The translations under genes were made by a program, and so were the position numbers. The notes beneath the pieces were generated by a model. It worked only from the letters and a program-made list of their open reading frames with translations. It was not told where the DNA came from and ran no database searches. A DNA stretch of 64,000 nucleotides from Streptomyces gilvus (lineage in GTDB: Bacteria > Actinomycetota > Actinomycetes > Streptomycetales > Streptomycetaceae): NCBI RefSeq assembly GCF_022513565.1, contig NZ_JAKWBE010000017.1, positions 62,001-126,000 of the forward strand, written 5' to 3'. The first letter of the stretch is position 1, and each line of letters opens with the position of its first letter. This document shows, in pieces, positions 36,082-44,529 of the stretch.

Positions 36082-37518
36082 TCAGGAACGCAGTCGCCGT
36101 TTGTCGATCTTCCCCACCGGGTTCCTCGGCAGGGCCTCGGTGAGGGACACCGTCAGCGGCACCTTGATCCGGGCCAGCGAGCCGCGGCAGTGCTCGATGA
36201 GGTCGTCGGCGGTGACCTCCGCGCCGGGCATGGGCACGACGTGCGCGACCGGGACCTCGCCGAGGACCGGATCGGGGGCGCCGACCACCGCCGCCTCCAG
36301 GACCGCCGGGTGGGCGTGCAGGACGTTCTCGATCTCCTTGGGGTAGATGTTCTCCCCGCCCCGGATGATCATGTCCTTGATCCGGTCGACCAGGACGAGA
36401 TAGCCGTCGGCGTCGAAACGGCCGACGTCACCGGTGTGCAGCCAGCCGTCGACGATCGTCCTGGCCGTCTCCTCGGGGAGTCCGAGGTAGCCGCGCATGA
36501 CGTTCGGGCCCCGGACCACGACCTCGCCCGCCGAGCCGTCGTCGAGGAGGTTGCCGTCGGCGTCCATCACGGCGACGGCCTGACCGGGCAGCGGGAGCCC
36601 GACCGTGCCGGGCTTTCGCAGCCCACCCGGAGGGTTCAGCGTCGAGGCGCAGGTCCCCTCGGACAGGCCGTAACCCTCCACGACCGGCACGCCGAACCGG
36701 CTCTCGAACCGGGCGATCAGTTCGGCGGGCATCGGTGCGGCCCCGCAGATCACCCGGCGCAGGGACGAGGTGTCCGGCCGTACCTCGTCAGGCAGGGCCA
36801 CCAGCATCGCGTAGATCGCCGGCACCGCGGAGAAGTAGGTCGGCCGGACGCGTTCGACCGAGGCGAAGAACGTCGAGGCGCCGAACCGGCCCGCGACCGT
36901 CGCCCGCCCTCCCGCGAGCAGCGGCGACAGCACGCTCACCACGATCCCGTTGACGTGGAACAGCGGCAGGATCAGCAGGCTGTGGTCGGTCTCGTCCAGG
37001 CCGAGGCCATCGATGATCATCCGGCACATGGCGGCGATGTTGGCGTGGTCGAGCATCACGCCCTTCGGGCGTCCCGTGGTGCCGCTCGTGTAGATGATCA
37101 GGGCGAGGGAGTCGGACGAGGCGGGGGCGACGGGGCGCTCGGCCCCGCTCGACGGCTCCGCCAGGGTGGCCAGGTCCAGTGTTCCGAGGGCGCGGGTGTC
37201 GTCGGCGATCACCGCCTTCGCGCCGGAGTCCTCGATCTGGTGCCGGGCCTCCGGGTCGGTGAGCGCCGGATTGACCGGGGTGACGGCGGCGCCCAGCCGC
37301 CATGCCGCGAACATGATGACGACGAGTTCCAGGCGGTTCGGGAGAACCGCGGCGACCACGTCACCCGCGCCTATTCCATGGGCACGCAGGGCGGCGGCCG
37401 CGTTGTGGACCCGTGTCAGGAATTCCTGGTTGTCGAGTCGCCGGTGGTCGTCCTCGATGCAGGGGCCCGTGGGATTCCGGGCGGCCCGGGAATCCGGCAA
37501 TGCGGAGATGTGCAGCAC
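36082..37518 (-). CDS. AMP-forming acyl-CoA ligase/synthetase
   Basis: A 478-residue ANL enzyme activating a carboxylic acid as adenylate and then CoA thioester. Motifs in order: P-loop IIYTSGTTGRPKGVML, GYGLSEGTCAS, GWLHTGDVGRFDADGYL, hinge DRIKDMIIRGGENI, and the catalytic lysine in NPVGKIDKRRLRS at the C-terminus. The short N-terminal domain resembles long-chain or cyclohexanecarboxylate-type ligases. GTG 37518 begins it, divergent from a PucR regulator by 160 bp, which probably controls this operon. Confidence 0.93.
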   Translation of the reverse strand: MLHISALPDSRAARNPTGPCIEDDHRRLDNQEFLTRVHNAAAALRAHGIGAGDVVAAVLPNRLELVVIMFAAWRLGAAVTPVNPALTDPEARHQIEDSGAKAVIADDTRALGTLDLATLAEPSSGAERPVAPASSDSLALIIYTSGTTGRPKGVMLDHANIAAMCRMIIDGLGLDETDHSLLILPLFHVNGIVVSVLSPLLAGGRATVAGRFGASTFFASVERVRPTYFSAVPAIYAMLVALPDEVRPDTSSLRRVICGAAPMPAELIARFESRFGVPVVEGYGLSEGTCASTLNPPGGLRKPGTVGLPLPGQAVAVMDADGNLLDDGSAGEVVVRGPNVMRGYLGLPEETARTIVDGWLHTGDVGRFDADGYLVLVDRIKDMIIRGGENIYPKEIENVLHAHPAVLEAAVVGAPDPVLGEVPVAHVVPMPGAEVTADDLIEHCRGSLARIKVPLTVSLTEALPRNPVGKIDKRRLRS

Positions 37519-37678
37519 GTTTCCTCACCATTGAGTCGCACCGTGAAAAAGGTAGTGAGGAAAAAGGTAGGGAGAGCGCCCACGGGCGGCCATGGGCTTG
37601 CGTCCCAGTGCGGGGCCGCCGTTTTGTGCCGCCGTCACAAAGGGAACGAACGGCCGCCCGAGTGGGTACGGTCCCGGT

Positions 37679-38917
37679 ATGAACGCCCATGTCGACGAGG
37701 TCGTGCGGGATGTCGCCAAGGGCATCCAGGCCGAACTGGAGCACCTGACGGCCGAGATGACCTCGATGTTCGTCGACGTCATCCCCGAGTTCCGCCACGA
37801 CGACGCGGTACGCCGGCTGATGGTCGCCAGCACTTCCTCGAACCTGTCGGCCATCGTCGACATGCTCGCGCTGAACATCTCCCTCGACGACATCACCGTG
37901 CCGCCGGCCGCGGCCGAGTACGCCCGCCGCTTCGCCCAGCACGACCTGTCCCTGGAGAGCCTGCTGCGGGCCTACCGGCTCGGCGAGCACATGTTCGTGC
38001 AGTGGGCCATGACCACGCTCGGGCGTCTCGACCTGCCCACGGACCAGGCACTGGCGGCCACGAGCCGGATCGCGCTCCTCGTGAACAGCTACATCGACCA
38101 GGTCATCGAGCGCATCATCGACATCTACGAGAACGAACGCAGACGGTGGGACGCCCGCTCCGACGCCACCCGCGCCGCCCAGGTCCGCGCGGTCCTCGAC
38201 ACCGAGGGACTCGACCTCGCCTCGGCCGAGAAGACGCTGTCGACGTCCCTGCGCGGCTGGCACCTGGCCGCGGTCATCTGGACCGGCCCCGGACCGGCCG
38301 GCCATGTCACGGCCCAACTCCGTGCGGGCGCCGCGCTGCTGGCGGCGGCCACCGGAAAGGCGCCGCTGACGATCTCCGCCGACGAGCAGACCTCCTGGGC
38401 CTGGATCTCCTCCACCGGCAGGCCCGGCCTCGACGCCGGTCGTCTCGAAGACGAACTCCGTGAACACCCCGGACTGCACATCGCCATCGGCGAACCGTCT
38501 CCCGGCCTCGACGGATTCCGGCAGACGTTCCGGGACGCACAGCGCGCCCGCGATGTCGCCGCCACCGGAGCCGGCCCCGACCGCGCCCTCGTCCTGCACT
38601 CCCAGGTCGCGCTGGCCGGTCTCCTGGTCGATCATCTCGCCGACGTCAGGGCGTGGGCCGGGCGCGTCCTCGGCGACCTCATGCGCGACGACGAGGCCAC
38701 GGCCCGCCTGCGCGAGACCGTGCAGGTCTTCCTCAACGCGGGAGGCAGTTTCACCGACGCCGCCGCACGCCTGCACGTCCACAAGAACACCGTCCACTAC
38801 CGCGTGCGCAAGGCCGAGGAACTGCTCGGCCACCCGCTCGCCGACAACCGCCTGGACATCGAGGTGGCTCTGCTGGCCCGCGCCCAGCTCGGACTCCGGC
38901 ACGCGGAAGGCTCGTAG
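37679..38917 (+). CDS. PucR-type (CdaR-like) transcriptional regulator
   Basis: A 412-residue regulator. The C-terminal PucR helix-turn-helix is plain (TVQVFLNAGGSFTDAAARLH, VHKNTVHYRVRKAEELLG); a GGDEF-like CdaR domain and an N-terminal RsbRD-like helical domain (LEHLTAEMTSMFVDVIPEF) precede it. ATG 37679 is chosen; an in-frame ATG at 37592 would intrude into the divergent promoter region. Such proteins usually activate an adjacent catabolic operon in response to its substrate, here the acyl-CoA ligase operon. Confidence 0.9.
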   Translation: MNAHVDEVVRDVAKGIQAELEHLTAEMTSMFVDVIPEFRHDDAVRRLMVASTSSNLSAIVDMLALNISLDDITVPPAAAEYARRFAQHDLSLESLLRAYRLGEHMFVQWAMTTLGRLDLPTDQALAATSRIALLVNSYIDQVIERIIDIYENERRRWDARSDATRAAQVRAVLDTEGLDLASAEKTLSTSLRGWHLAAVIWTGPGPAGHVTAQLRAGAALLAAATGKAPLTISADEQTSWAWISSTGRPGLDAGRLEDELREHPGLHIAIGEPSPGLDGFRQTFRDAQRARDVAATGAGPDRALVLHSQVALAGLLVDHLADVRAWAGRVLGDLMRDDEATARLRETVQVFLNAGGSFTDAAARLHVHKNTVHYRVRKAEELLGHPLADNRLDIEVALLARAQLGLRHAEGS

Positions 38918-38926
38918 GGCCTGTCC

Positions 38927-38990
38927 GGCATTCCCGTCCACCTCGTCGTGGACCCCCGTGCCCGGGAAGTCGTCCTGCACACCGAGCCCG
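38927..38990 (+). pseudogene. central fragment of a Uma2-family gene
   Basis: Encodes GIPVHLVVDPRAREVVLHTE, nearly identical to the nuclease-core segment of the intact Uma2 protein (GIPVYLVVDPYAREVVLHTE). No start or further homology surrounds it; it begins 10 bp after the pucR stop and runs into the tail of the Rhs pseudogene. Confidence 0.8.
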
Positions 38991-38999
38991 CCGCCGGTG

Positions 39000-40115
39000 G
39001 AGGCCGGCCGGGTCGTACTCGCGGGCGCCGAGATCAGCCCGAGTCAGCGAGACCGGGGCGATGTCGGACGCGGGGTAGAGGCGGTCGGGTACCGGCTCCG
39101 GGATGCCGAAGTGGTTCCATTCGGCCCCGTTGAAGATTGTCATGACCCCTTCCGCGCCGGTGGGGTCCGTCGGATAGATGCGCGCCTCAGGGACCACGGG
39201 GTCCGCCGGCCACGACGGGATAGCCCGTCATCTTGCTGAAGCCGTGGATGTATCCGGTGAGTTTGTCGACCGAGTTCTTGATACTCCGCCCGTAAGCCGA
39301 CGCGGGCTTGACGTCCCATACGGCGTACCCGGTTCCGCGTGGCGTCTGGACACCGAAGGCGATGAGATCCGGTTTCGCTTCATCGTTCCAGTAGGTGGGC
39401 ACCGTCAGTCCGTGCCCGCCGGTGACGGTCCTCGCGACGGAGATGTCGGCGTAGACGTTGTTCGCACCGCACCGGGCGACTTCCTGCTCGTAGGCCATCT
39501 CCAGCGCGAAGTTGTGCTGGTAGGTGCTGCCGCCGACCCACCAGCCGCGCCCCGGCGCCTCGGACTCGCCGCTCGGATCGGTCTCGTACGTGGGTGCGTC
39601 GTCGCTGTAGACGTAGGTGCTGACGTAGGGGTCGGTGACGCGGAGGGTGATCGGGTCGGTGCTGGTGAAGCGGCCGGTGGCCGGGTCGTGGGTGCGGGCC
39701 CTCAGGTCCAGCTTGCCGGTCAGGATGGAGTCGTTGAGCCAGCCGGTGTAGCCGAAGGTGTCGGCCGGTGCTGTCTGGCCGTCGACCGGCGTTGCCGTCT
39801 GCGTTCCGAAGGGGTCGCAGGTGTAGTGGACCAGGGAGGTTCCGCCTGCGTCGGTAACGTCGGTGACCGAGCCGTTCCCGTCGAGGTGGTCGTAGTCGGT
39901 GCCGCTGCTGGTGTGTGTTCGGCCTGGGGCAGTCCGAGCGGGGCGGTGAAGTTGTCGGCGATCAGCTTGCCGCTGCCGTCGGCGTTGGTGGCGAGCTGGG
40001 GCAGGGCGTTGTTGGTGTCCCAGGTGTCGGTGCGGACGGTGCTGCCGTCGGCCGCCGTGGTCACGCGGTTGCCCTGGTCGTCGTTGGTGAAGCGGCACAC
40101 CTCCAGCAGTAGTTC
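39000..40115 (-). pseudogene. Rhs-type polymorphic toxin gene fragment, frameshifted
   Basis: Reads from about 40110 leftward. The core end is LLLEVCRFTNDDQGNRVTTA, then PLGLPQAEHT, where a 2-bp expansion in an AC run (about 39910-39917) shifts the frame; it continues as SSGTDYDHLDGNGSVTDVTD, the Rhs hallmark LRARTHDPATGRFTSTDP, and a variable toxin domain. The toxin part contains KPDLIAFGVQ and GYAVWDVKPASAYG, a possible PD-(D/E)xK nuclease core. A second shift near 39195 leads into PADPVVPEARIYPTDPTG and MTIFNGAEWNHFGIPEP, which look like its natural C-terminus. The upstream part was lost to an IS701-like insertion. Confidence 0.75.
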
Positions 40116-40119
40116 GTAA

Positions 40120-40525
40120 TCTTGATGTCGGGGATGCGGTTCGCCTCCGGTAGTGACTGGTGCGTGATCGTGCCTGGTGGGCGACCGCGCCAGTCGGACC
40201 AGGCAAGTGAGTGGGCCGTGTCGCGGGCGGGCCGGACGACCAGCGCGATGAAGAGGCGGCAGATCTCGTCGCAGGACAAACGGGATCACGTCGTCCGGCG
40301 TGGGCCGGTGTGCGTGTTCGTCGGCGCGGACGACGGCGAGGAAGGCGTGGGCCGGCATCGCGAGGGTGACCCGGCGGGCCCAGGCGGGACAGCGGCGGAC
40401 CTGGTGCTCATCCAGCCCGCCCGGCCCTGGTGACGACTGATGCCGCCAGATGCCGTTGTGCCTGATCGAACCACATGCGTCGTACCGGACGCCGGTACCT
40501 CGTACGGCAACGTCCAAAGGCGTCC
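40120..40525 (-). mobile_element. IS701-type transposase remnant
   Basis: Two frames together give the C-terminus of an IS701-family DDE transposase: GSIRHNGIWRHQSSPG, VTLAMPAHAFLAVVRADEHA and HRPTPDDVIP in one frame, then CDEICRLFIALVVRPARDTA and HSLAWSDWRG in another. It is truncated at both ends, frameshifted near 40270, and joins the broken Rhs gene at about 40115. No terminal inverted repeat was found. Confidence 0.75.
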
Positions 40526-40744
40526 GGCCACCCCATGGCCACCCGGAAGGTGCCCGCCGCCCCTGGAAGTCACCCAACGCCGGCTGTTGGGTCCGAACAC
40601 CTACGGGCCCAGCTCACGCCCCGCGTCACGGCGTCCGCTCGTGCGGACCGATTCCCCCCTGTGGTGAGCGCACGCCACGGAAGTCCACCCGTGGGACGGC
40701 TCTGTCCGCCGTATCATGACGGCACACGGGAAGGAGCACCGTCC

Positions 40745-41296
40745 ATGAGTGTCGACGCGATCACGCACACCGAGTTCCCCGCGGGATACGTGGTGTTCTT
40801 CGGCGCCGACGGAAAGATCATCATGACCCCGCGGAGCGAAGAGCACTCCAGCACGATCAGGTCGATGCAGATCGACTCTCTCGCCCTCGGCCGTCACGCG
40901 AAGGTCACCTCGGACGTCTACATCGACTTCCCCGCCGACGAGAACTCTGCCCCCGACCTGGCCATCCTGCGCGAGGACGCGCGCAAGGAGGGCAAGCGCT
41001 ACAGCTTCGAGGACGTCCTGTTGATCTCGGAGGTCGTCTCCACGTCCTCGGCACGCAAGGATTACGACGACTGCACCGCGAAGTACGGCCGGTACGGCAT
41101 CCCCGTCTACCTCGTCGTGGATCCCTACGCCCGGGAAGTCGTCCTGCACACCGAGCCCACCTCCAGCGGCTACAGCACCGCCCACACCCGCGCATACGGC
41201 ACAGGCAAGCTCCCCATCCCCCTGGCCGACGGCCGCACCTTCACCCTCGACCTCGACGAACTCCCCCTGCCGGACCCGGAGCCCGACACTCACTGA
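40745..41296 (+). CDS. Uma2 family (DUF820) restriction-endonuclease-like protein
   Basis: A 183-residue PD-(D/E)xK-fold protein. The core is SDVYIDFPADENSAPDLAIL, then EDVLLISEVVSTSSARKDYD with Glu and Lys in the usual E-x9-K-like arrangement, and GIPVYLVVDPYAREVVLHTE. Uma2 genes are multicopy in Streptomyces and their role is unknown; a nuclease in defence or DNA repair is the common guess. ATG 40745 follows GGAAGGAG. Two fragments of close relatives lie at 31885 and 38927, marking this as a recombining family. Confidence 0.87.
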   Translation: MSVDAITHTEFPAGYVVFFGADGKIIMTPRSEEHSSTIRSMQIDSLALGRHAKVTSDVYIDFPADENSAPDLAILREDARKEGKRYSFEDVLLISEVVSTSSARKDYDDCTAKYGRYGIPVYLVVDPYAREVVLHTEPTSSGYSTAHTRAYGTGKLPIPLADGRTFTLDLDELPLPDPEPDTH

Positions 41297-41397
41297 GTCT
41301 GAGGGAACGCGCCCCGAAGCAGGAAGAGGCCCGGCAGCCGGAACCACAGGTCAAAGCCTTGCGATCGACCGCTGGCGACATCTCGTGGAACCCCGAC

Positions 41398-41417
41398 CTA
41401 CGCATTACGATGCGTAG
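41398..41417. repeat. perfect palindrome copying the tRNA anticodon region
   Basis: CTACGCATTACGATGCGTAG has 8-bp arms around TACG. Its left half equals the tRNA-Thr segment CTACGCATTACGA found 130 bp further on; in the right repeat the second arm has decayed. A plausible integrase core-type site. Confidence 0.55.
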
Positions 41418-41465
41418 ACCACAAGTGTCCGAATAGCCCGGATTCCAAGGTCAACGAAAACAAGA

Positions 41466-41495
41466 AACCCCAGGTCAAAGGCTTGACCTGGGGTT
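41466..41495 (-). terminator. terminator of the former tRNA-Thr gene
   Basis: 13-bp stem AACCCCAGGTCAA / TTGACCTGGGGTT with a 4-nt loop, 9 bp beyond the tRNA 3' end when read on the minus strand and followed there by a short T-rich run. A weaker version lies at 59845-59874. Confidence 0.75.
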
Positions 41496-41503
41496 CACCA
41501 CAG

Positions 41504-41545
41504 AGCCGCCTTCGGGATTCGAACCCGAGACCTACGCATTACGAG
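41504..41545 (-). tRNA. 3' half of tRNA-Thr(CGT), displaced by integration
   Basis: On the minus strand it starts at the anticodon loop (CTCGTAATGCG), then the variable loop, a complete T-arm (TCGGG TTCGAAT CCCGA) and the acceptor 3' strand AGGCGGCT. The 5' side of the anticodon stem does not pair (acggt where acgca is needed), and no D-arm or acceptor 5' strand follows. Not a functional tRNA. Confidence 0.85.
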
Positions 41546-41976
41546 ACCGTGAGCGTTCGTGTTGCGTCGTGCCTCGCCATGTTCCTACGTGACGTTTTTG
41601 CTGATCAGAGCGCATGCAGCACGTTGGCCTGTGCCGACCCGTGCTGCACCGTCCAAAGGCGTCTGTCCACCGGCTGTCCACCGGAGGGTTTGCCACCGGT
41701 GCACCAGCGAGACCGGGCTGGACTCCCGGCGGCGCTGTCAACCAGATGGAGAGGCAAACAGAGGTCACTGTAGGGCCTCTACAAGCATCCCTTCGCTGGA
41801 TTCGGTCACCGTGTCCCCCTGCTCGGGTGCCGGCGACGCCGCGTCGGCACACACAACGCCGCTGGCACGGCCCTGCTCGACATGGCGCCGAGCTATGCGG
41901 GAACCGTCTGGAGAAAGCTCTGGTGGACCAGCACCGCAAGTGTGTGCCCTGCACAAATGCGGTCACCGAGGTCCTC

Positions 41977-42300
41977 CTACTCCTGCGCAGGCATGCCGAT
42001 GTCCGAGAAGATGTCCAAGGCCTGCTGCCCCATCAGCTCAGCGGTGGCGCCGTCGGTCTCCTGGTGGGCGCGGGCGAGTCCCCTGCGGGTGCGGGCCTCG
42101 CCGAGTCGGTGGCCGGTCTCGCGGTGTACCGCCAGGGCCTCGTGGCCGAGCTTGACGGCTGTGGCGTGTGCGGAAAGGGCTGTCAGGGCGTGGCCCTCCA
42201 CCACGGGGAAGGAGTGGTCGCGGGCCAGGCTCAGTGCCTGTTCGGCATGTCCGCGGGCCTCGTCGGGCAGGCCCAGGTGCTGGTGTGTGAGGGAGAGGCT
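41977..42300 (-). pseudogene. C-terminal TPR remnant of an AfsR/SARP- or LuxR-type regulator
   Basis: About 105 residues with a tetratricopeptide pattern (SLSLTHQHLGLPDEARGHAE, AVHRETGHRLGEARTRRGLA) ending SDIGMPAQE, typical of the last part of large NB-ARC/TPR regulators. Nothing of the N-terminal DNA-binding or ATPase parts exists upstream, where a different truncated gene on the other strand begins. Confidence 0.6.
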
Positions 42301-42408
42301 CAGGCTGTCCGCCTCGGCGCGTATCGATGTCGCCTTGCGGGCCGGGGCGAGAGCCTGGACCCGCGTTGCCGACACGTACTCGGTCATGTACTGGGTTGCT
42401 GCCCCGTT

Positions 42409-42670
42409 CCGGTGGATGCACCTCGCCGAGCTGGCCGTTATGAAGCAACGGTTGGCCGCCGAGCGTGCCCACCCGATCGCCGCCACGGAGGCCGCACGCG
42501 ATGAGGCCGGACCCTTCCTCAACTCGGGCGACTTCGCTGGCGGGTTGGCCATCGTGAACCGCGCGGTCGTTGAGGCCGAGTCGACCCTTGAGGGGCGCGA
42601 CCGGGTGTACGGCTTGGGCATTCTGCACCTGCTCGGGCTGACGCTGGCGGGTCGGATCAAGGACAAGCGA
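42409..42670 (+). pseudogene. internal fragment of a helix-turn-helix/TPR regulator gene
   Basis: Reads WMHLAELAVMKQRLAAERAH, then EAGPFLNSGDFAGGLAIVNR and LYGLGILHL-like LGLTLAGRIKDKR, the pattern of the central region of Streptomyces XRE/TPR regulators. There is no start codon in context and it ends abruptly 27 bp from the stop of the next convergent gene. Confidence 0.5.
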
Positions 42671-42696
42671 GGTGGTGCCGGCGTCGGCGTCGGCGG

Positions 42697-43728
42697 TCAG
42701 GCTCGGACGTCGAGTACGTACTTGCCCGTGGACGCCCGGGTCTCCAGCAGTTCGTGGGCGTGCACGACGTCCTTCAGCGGCAGTGTCTTGACGTCGACGC
42801 GAACTCCGCCCTTCGCGACCTCGGTCAGTGCGCGTTCCAGGTGGGCACGGAGCAGTGCGGGTGCGCGGCCGGCAACGCCGCCGAGGTTGTAGCCGACGAG
42901 CGAACTGTTCGTGTACCAGGGGTGGTTGCCCTCGAAGGTGACGTCCTCCGCCGCCGCGTTGCCGAAGATGACATGCCGTCCGAAGGCCGCCAGCAGGGCG
43001 GTCACGGAGGAGCGGAACGCGCCGCCGACCGAGTCCAGAACGAGGTCGGCGCCCACTCCACCGGTCCGCTCGGCCACCTCCCGTTCGATCTCCTCGTACG
43101 ACACGACGCTGTCGTAGCCGAAGCCGCGGGCGTACTCGGCCTTGGCCGGGGTGCTGGTCACGCCGATCACCGTGGTCGCGCCCAGCGAGCGGGCCAGCTG
43201 GGCGGCGGCCGTGCCGACTCCGCCGGCGGCGGCGAGGACGACCACGGTCTCCCCCTCGGCGAGGTGGCCGGCCGAGGTGAGCAGGCCCAGTGCGGTGGTG
43301 ACGTTGCACAGGGCGCCGGCCGCCAGGGCGCCGTCCAGTTCGGCGAGTTCGCCGTCGAGCCGTACGGTGTGCTCCGCGCCCACCTCGACGACCTCGGCGT
43401 TTCCGCCGCCGCCCAGGGTGAGGGCGGCCACCCGGTCGCCGGGCGCGAAGCCGGTGACGCCGGCGCCGACGGCACGGACCCGGCCGACCGCCTCAAGGCC
43501 CGGGAAGTGCGGCAGGTCCACGGGGAACTGGCCGCGGCGGAACATCACTTCGGCGAAGTTCACGCCCGCGTACTCGACGTCGACGGTGACCCGGCCGGGC
43601 TGTGCCTCCGGTATCGGGGCCTCCGCGACGGTCAGGACGGAGGGGCCGCCGAAGGACTCGAAGCGGACTGCGCGCATCGTGGTTTCGGGGGTCTGAGTGG
43701 TTTCGGGGGTCTGGGAGGTGTTCGTCAT
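42697..43728 (-). CDS. zinc-independent MDR oxidoreductase (quinone oxidoreductase-like)
   Basis: A 343-residue medium-chain reductase of the QOR class. It has YAGVNFAEVMFRRGQFP, the nucleotide-binding VVLAAAGGVGTAAAQLARSLGA and DLVLDSVGG. Cysteines for a structural zinc are missing. Such enzymes reduce enones or act as enoyl reductases. The first 17 residues (TNTSQTPETTQTPETT) come from a short direct repeat and may not be native; Met18 (43677) begins the conserved fold. Its start overlaps the upstream MBL gene stop by 4 bp. In this island it may reduce a double bond of the cluster product. Confidence 0.88.
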   Translation of the reverse strand: MTNTSQTPETTQTPETTMRAVRFESFGGPSVLTVAEAPIPEAQPGRVTVDVEYAGVNFAEVMFRRGQFPVDLPHFPGLEAVGRVRAVGAGVTGFAPGDRVAALTLGGGGNAEVVEVGAEHTVRLDGELAELDGALAAGALCNVTTALGLLTSAGHLAEGETVVVLAAAGGVGTAAAQLARSLGATTVIGVTSTPAKAEYARGFGYDSVVSYEEIEREVAERTGGVGADLVLDSVGGAFRSSVTALLAAFGRHVIFGNAAAEDVTFEGNHPWYTNSSLVGYNLGGVAGRAPALLRAHLERALTEVAKGGVRVDVKTLPLKDVVHAHELLETRASTGKYVLDVRA

Positions 43729-44396
43729 CGGATTCCCGTCTCGCTGAGGGTGCTGGTGGGGCCGTGTCCGGTGAGCAGGCGGGTGTCGCCCGGACAGGCG
43801 GTGGCGATCATGCGGAGGGAGGTGTCCAGGCTCTGAGGGCTCGCGCCGGGTGCGTCCGCGCGCCCCTTGCCGGCGGCGAGCAGAGTGTCGCCGGTGGCGA
43901 GCAGCGGTGCCTCGGCGCCGTCGAAGCGGAACATCACGGAGCCGCCGGTGTGGCCGGGGGTGTGGAGCACCGTGACCCGGCCCGTCGCGAAGGCCAGTTC
44001 GCCGCCGTGTTCGGGCAGGTCGGCGACCTCGTCGGGCTCCCGGTCGGGGTGGCCGACGAGCAGTTCGCGGGGGAAGGTGTCCGGCAGCCCCTTGGCCGGG
44101 GCACCGAACTGGTAGCGGTCGGCCGAGTGGATCCACGCGGCGATGCCATAGCGCCGGGCGAGCGGCACCGCGTCCCAGGTGTGGTCCATGTGGCCGTGGG
44201 TGATCAAGATCGCCTCGGGTTCGAGCCGGTGGGCGCGGACGGTCTCGGCGACCGCGTCGGCGGCGTCGTGCCCGGGGTCGACGATCAGACAGGGCGATCC
44301 GGGTCCCGCGGCGACGATATGGACGTTCGTGCCGAACTTGCCGGCGGTGGCGGACAGTACGAGCATGGCCTCGACTCTGTCGGAGTCCTCGACCAT
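43725..44396 (-). CDS. MBL-fold hydrolase (glyoxalase II-like)
   Basis: A 223-residue metallo-beta-lactamase-fold protein. The metal motif is ILITHGHMDHTWDAV (HxHxDH), followed by LHTPGHTGGSVMF, ATGDTLLAAGKG and the terminal LTGHGPTSTL, all as in hydroxyacylglutathione hydrolase-like thioesterases. ATG 44396 is used; Met11 (44366) starts the conserved fold. It is the first gene of a two-gene unit with the MDR oxidoreductase and is divergent from a second MDR gene, with the shared cluster motif in between. It could hydrolyse a thioester or lactone in the pathway. Confidence 0.85.
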   Translation of the reverse strand: MVEDSDRVEAMLVLSATAGKFGTNVHIVAAGPGSPCLIVDPGHDAADAVAETVRAHRLEPEAILITHGHMDHTWDAVPLARRYGIAAWIHSADRYQFGAPAKGLPDTFPRELLVGHPDREPDEVADLPEHGGELAFATGRVTVLHTPGHTGGSVMFRFDGAEAPLLATGDTLLAAGKGRADAPGASPQSLDTSLRMIATACPGDTRLLTGHGPTSTLSETGIR

Positions 44397-44418
44397 ATGT
44401 CAATTGGCGTTTGTGAAG

Positions 44419-44448
44419 CAGAGCTCTGGCTTATCACTCATCTATAGT
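44419..44448 (+). promoter_or_regulatory. cluster motif and -10 element in the divergent promoter
   Basis: CAGAGCTCTGGCTTAT (44419-44434; CAGAGCTCTG is a perfect palindrome) followed by TATAGT (44443-44448), a good -10 with no matching -35. Related motifs precede the AKR, MFS and SARP genes. Confidence 0.6.
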
Positions 44449-44529
44449 ACGGCGTGGCAGCGCCCGGGGGACGAGGCACCTTCGCCCGATGGGTGCGCCG
44501 ACGCCGGTCGGAAGAAGGGGAGTTCACAG

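Larger units (their letters stand above)
41350..41688. repeat. left att-like direct repeat (about 340 bp)
   Basis: Imperfectly repeated at 59727-60063 in the same orientation. Shared blocks in order: CAGGTCAAAG, CCGACCTACGCATTACGATGC, a GGTCA-containing stretch, CAAGAAACCCCAGGTCA, the tRNA-Thr 3' half, GAGCGTTCGTGTTGCGT, GCTGATCAGAGC and GCGTCTGTCCACCGG. Together the two copies bound an 18.4 kb segment. Confidence 0.85.

Noticed and set aside
38751-39197. Separate immunity gene behind the Rhs toxin
   Set aside because: The first 60 residues join smoothly to the toxin after one frameshift, so they are more likely its own C-terminus; the rest is antisense to the Uma2 fragment and the pucR gene.
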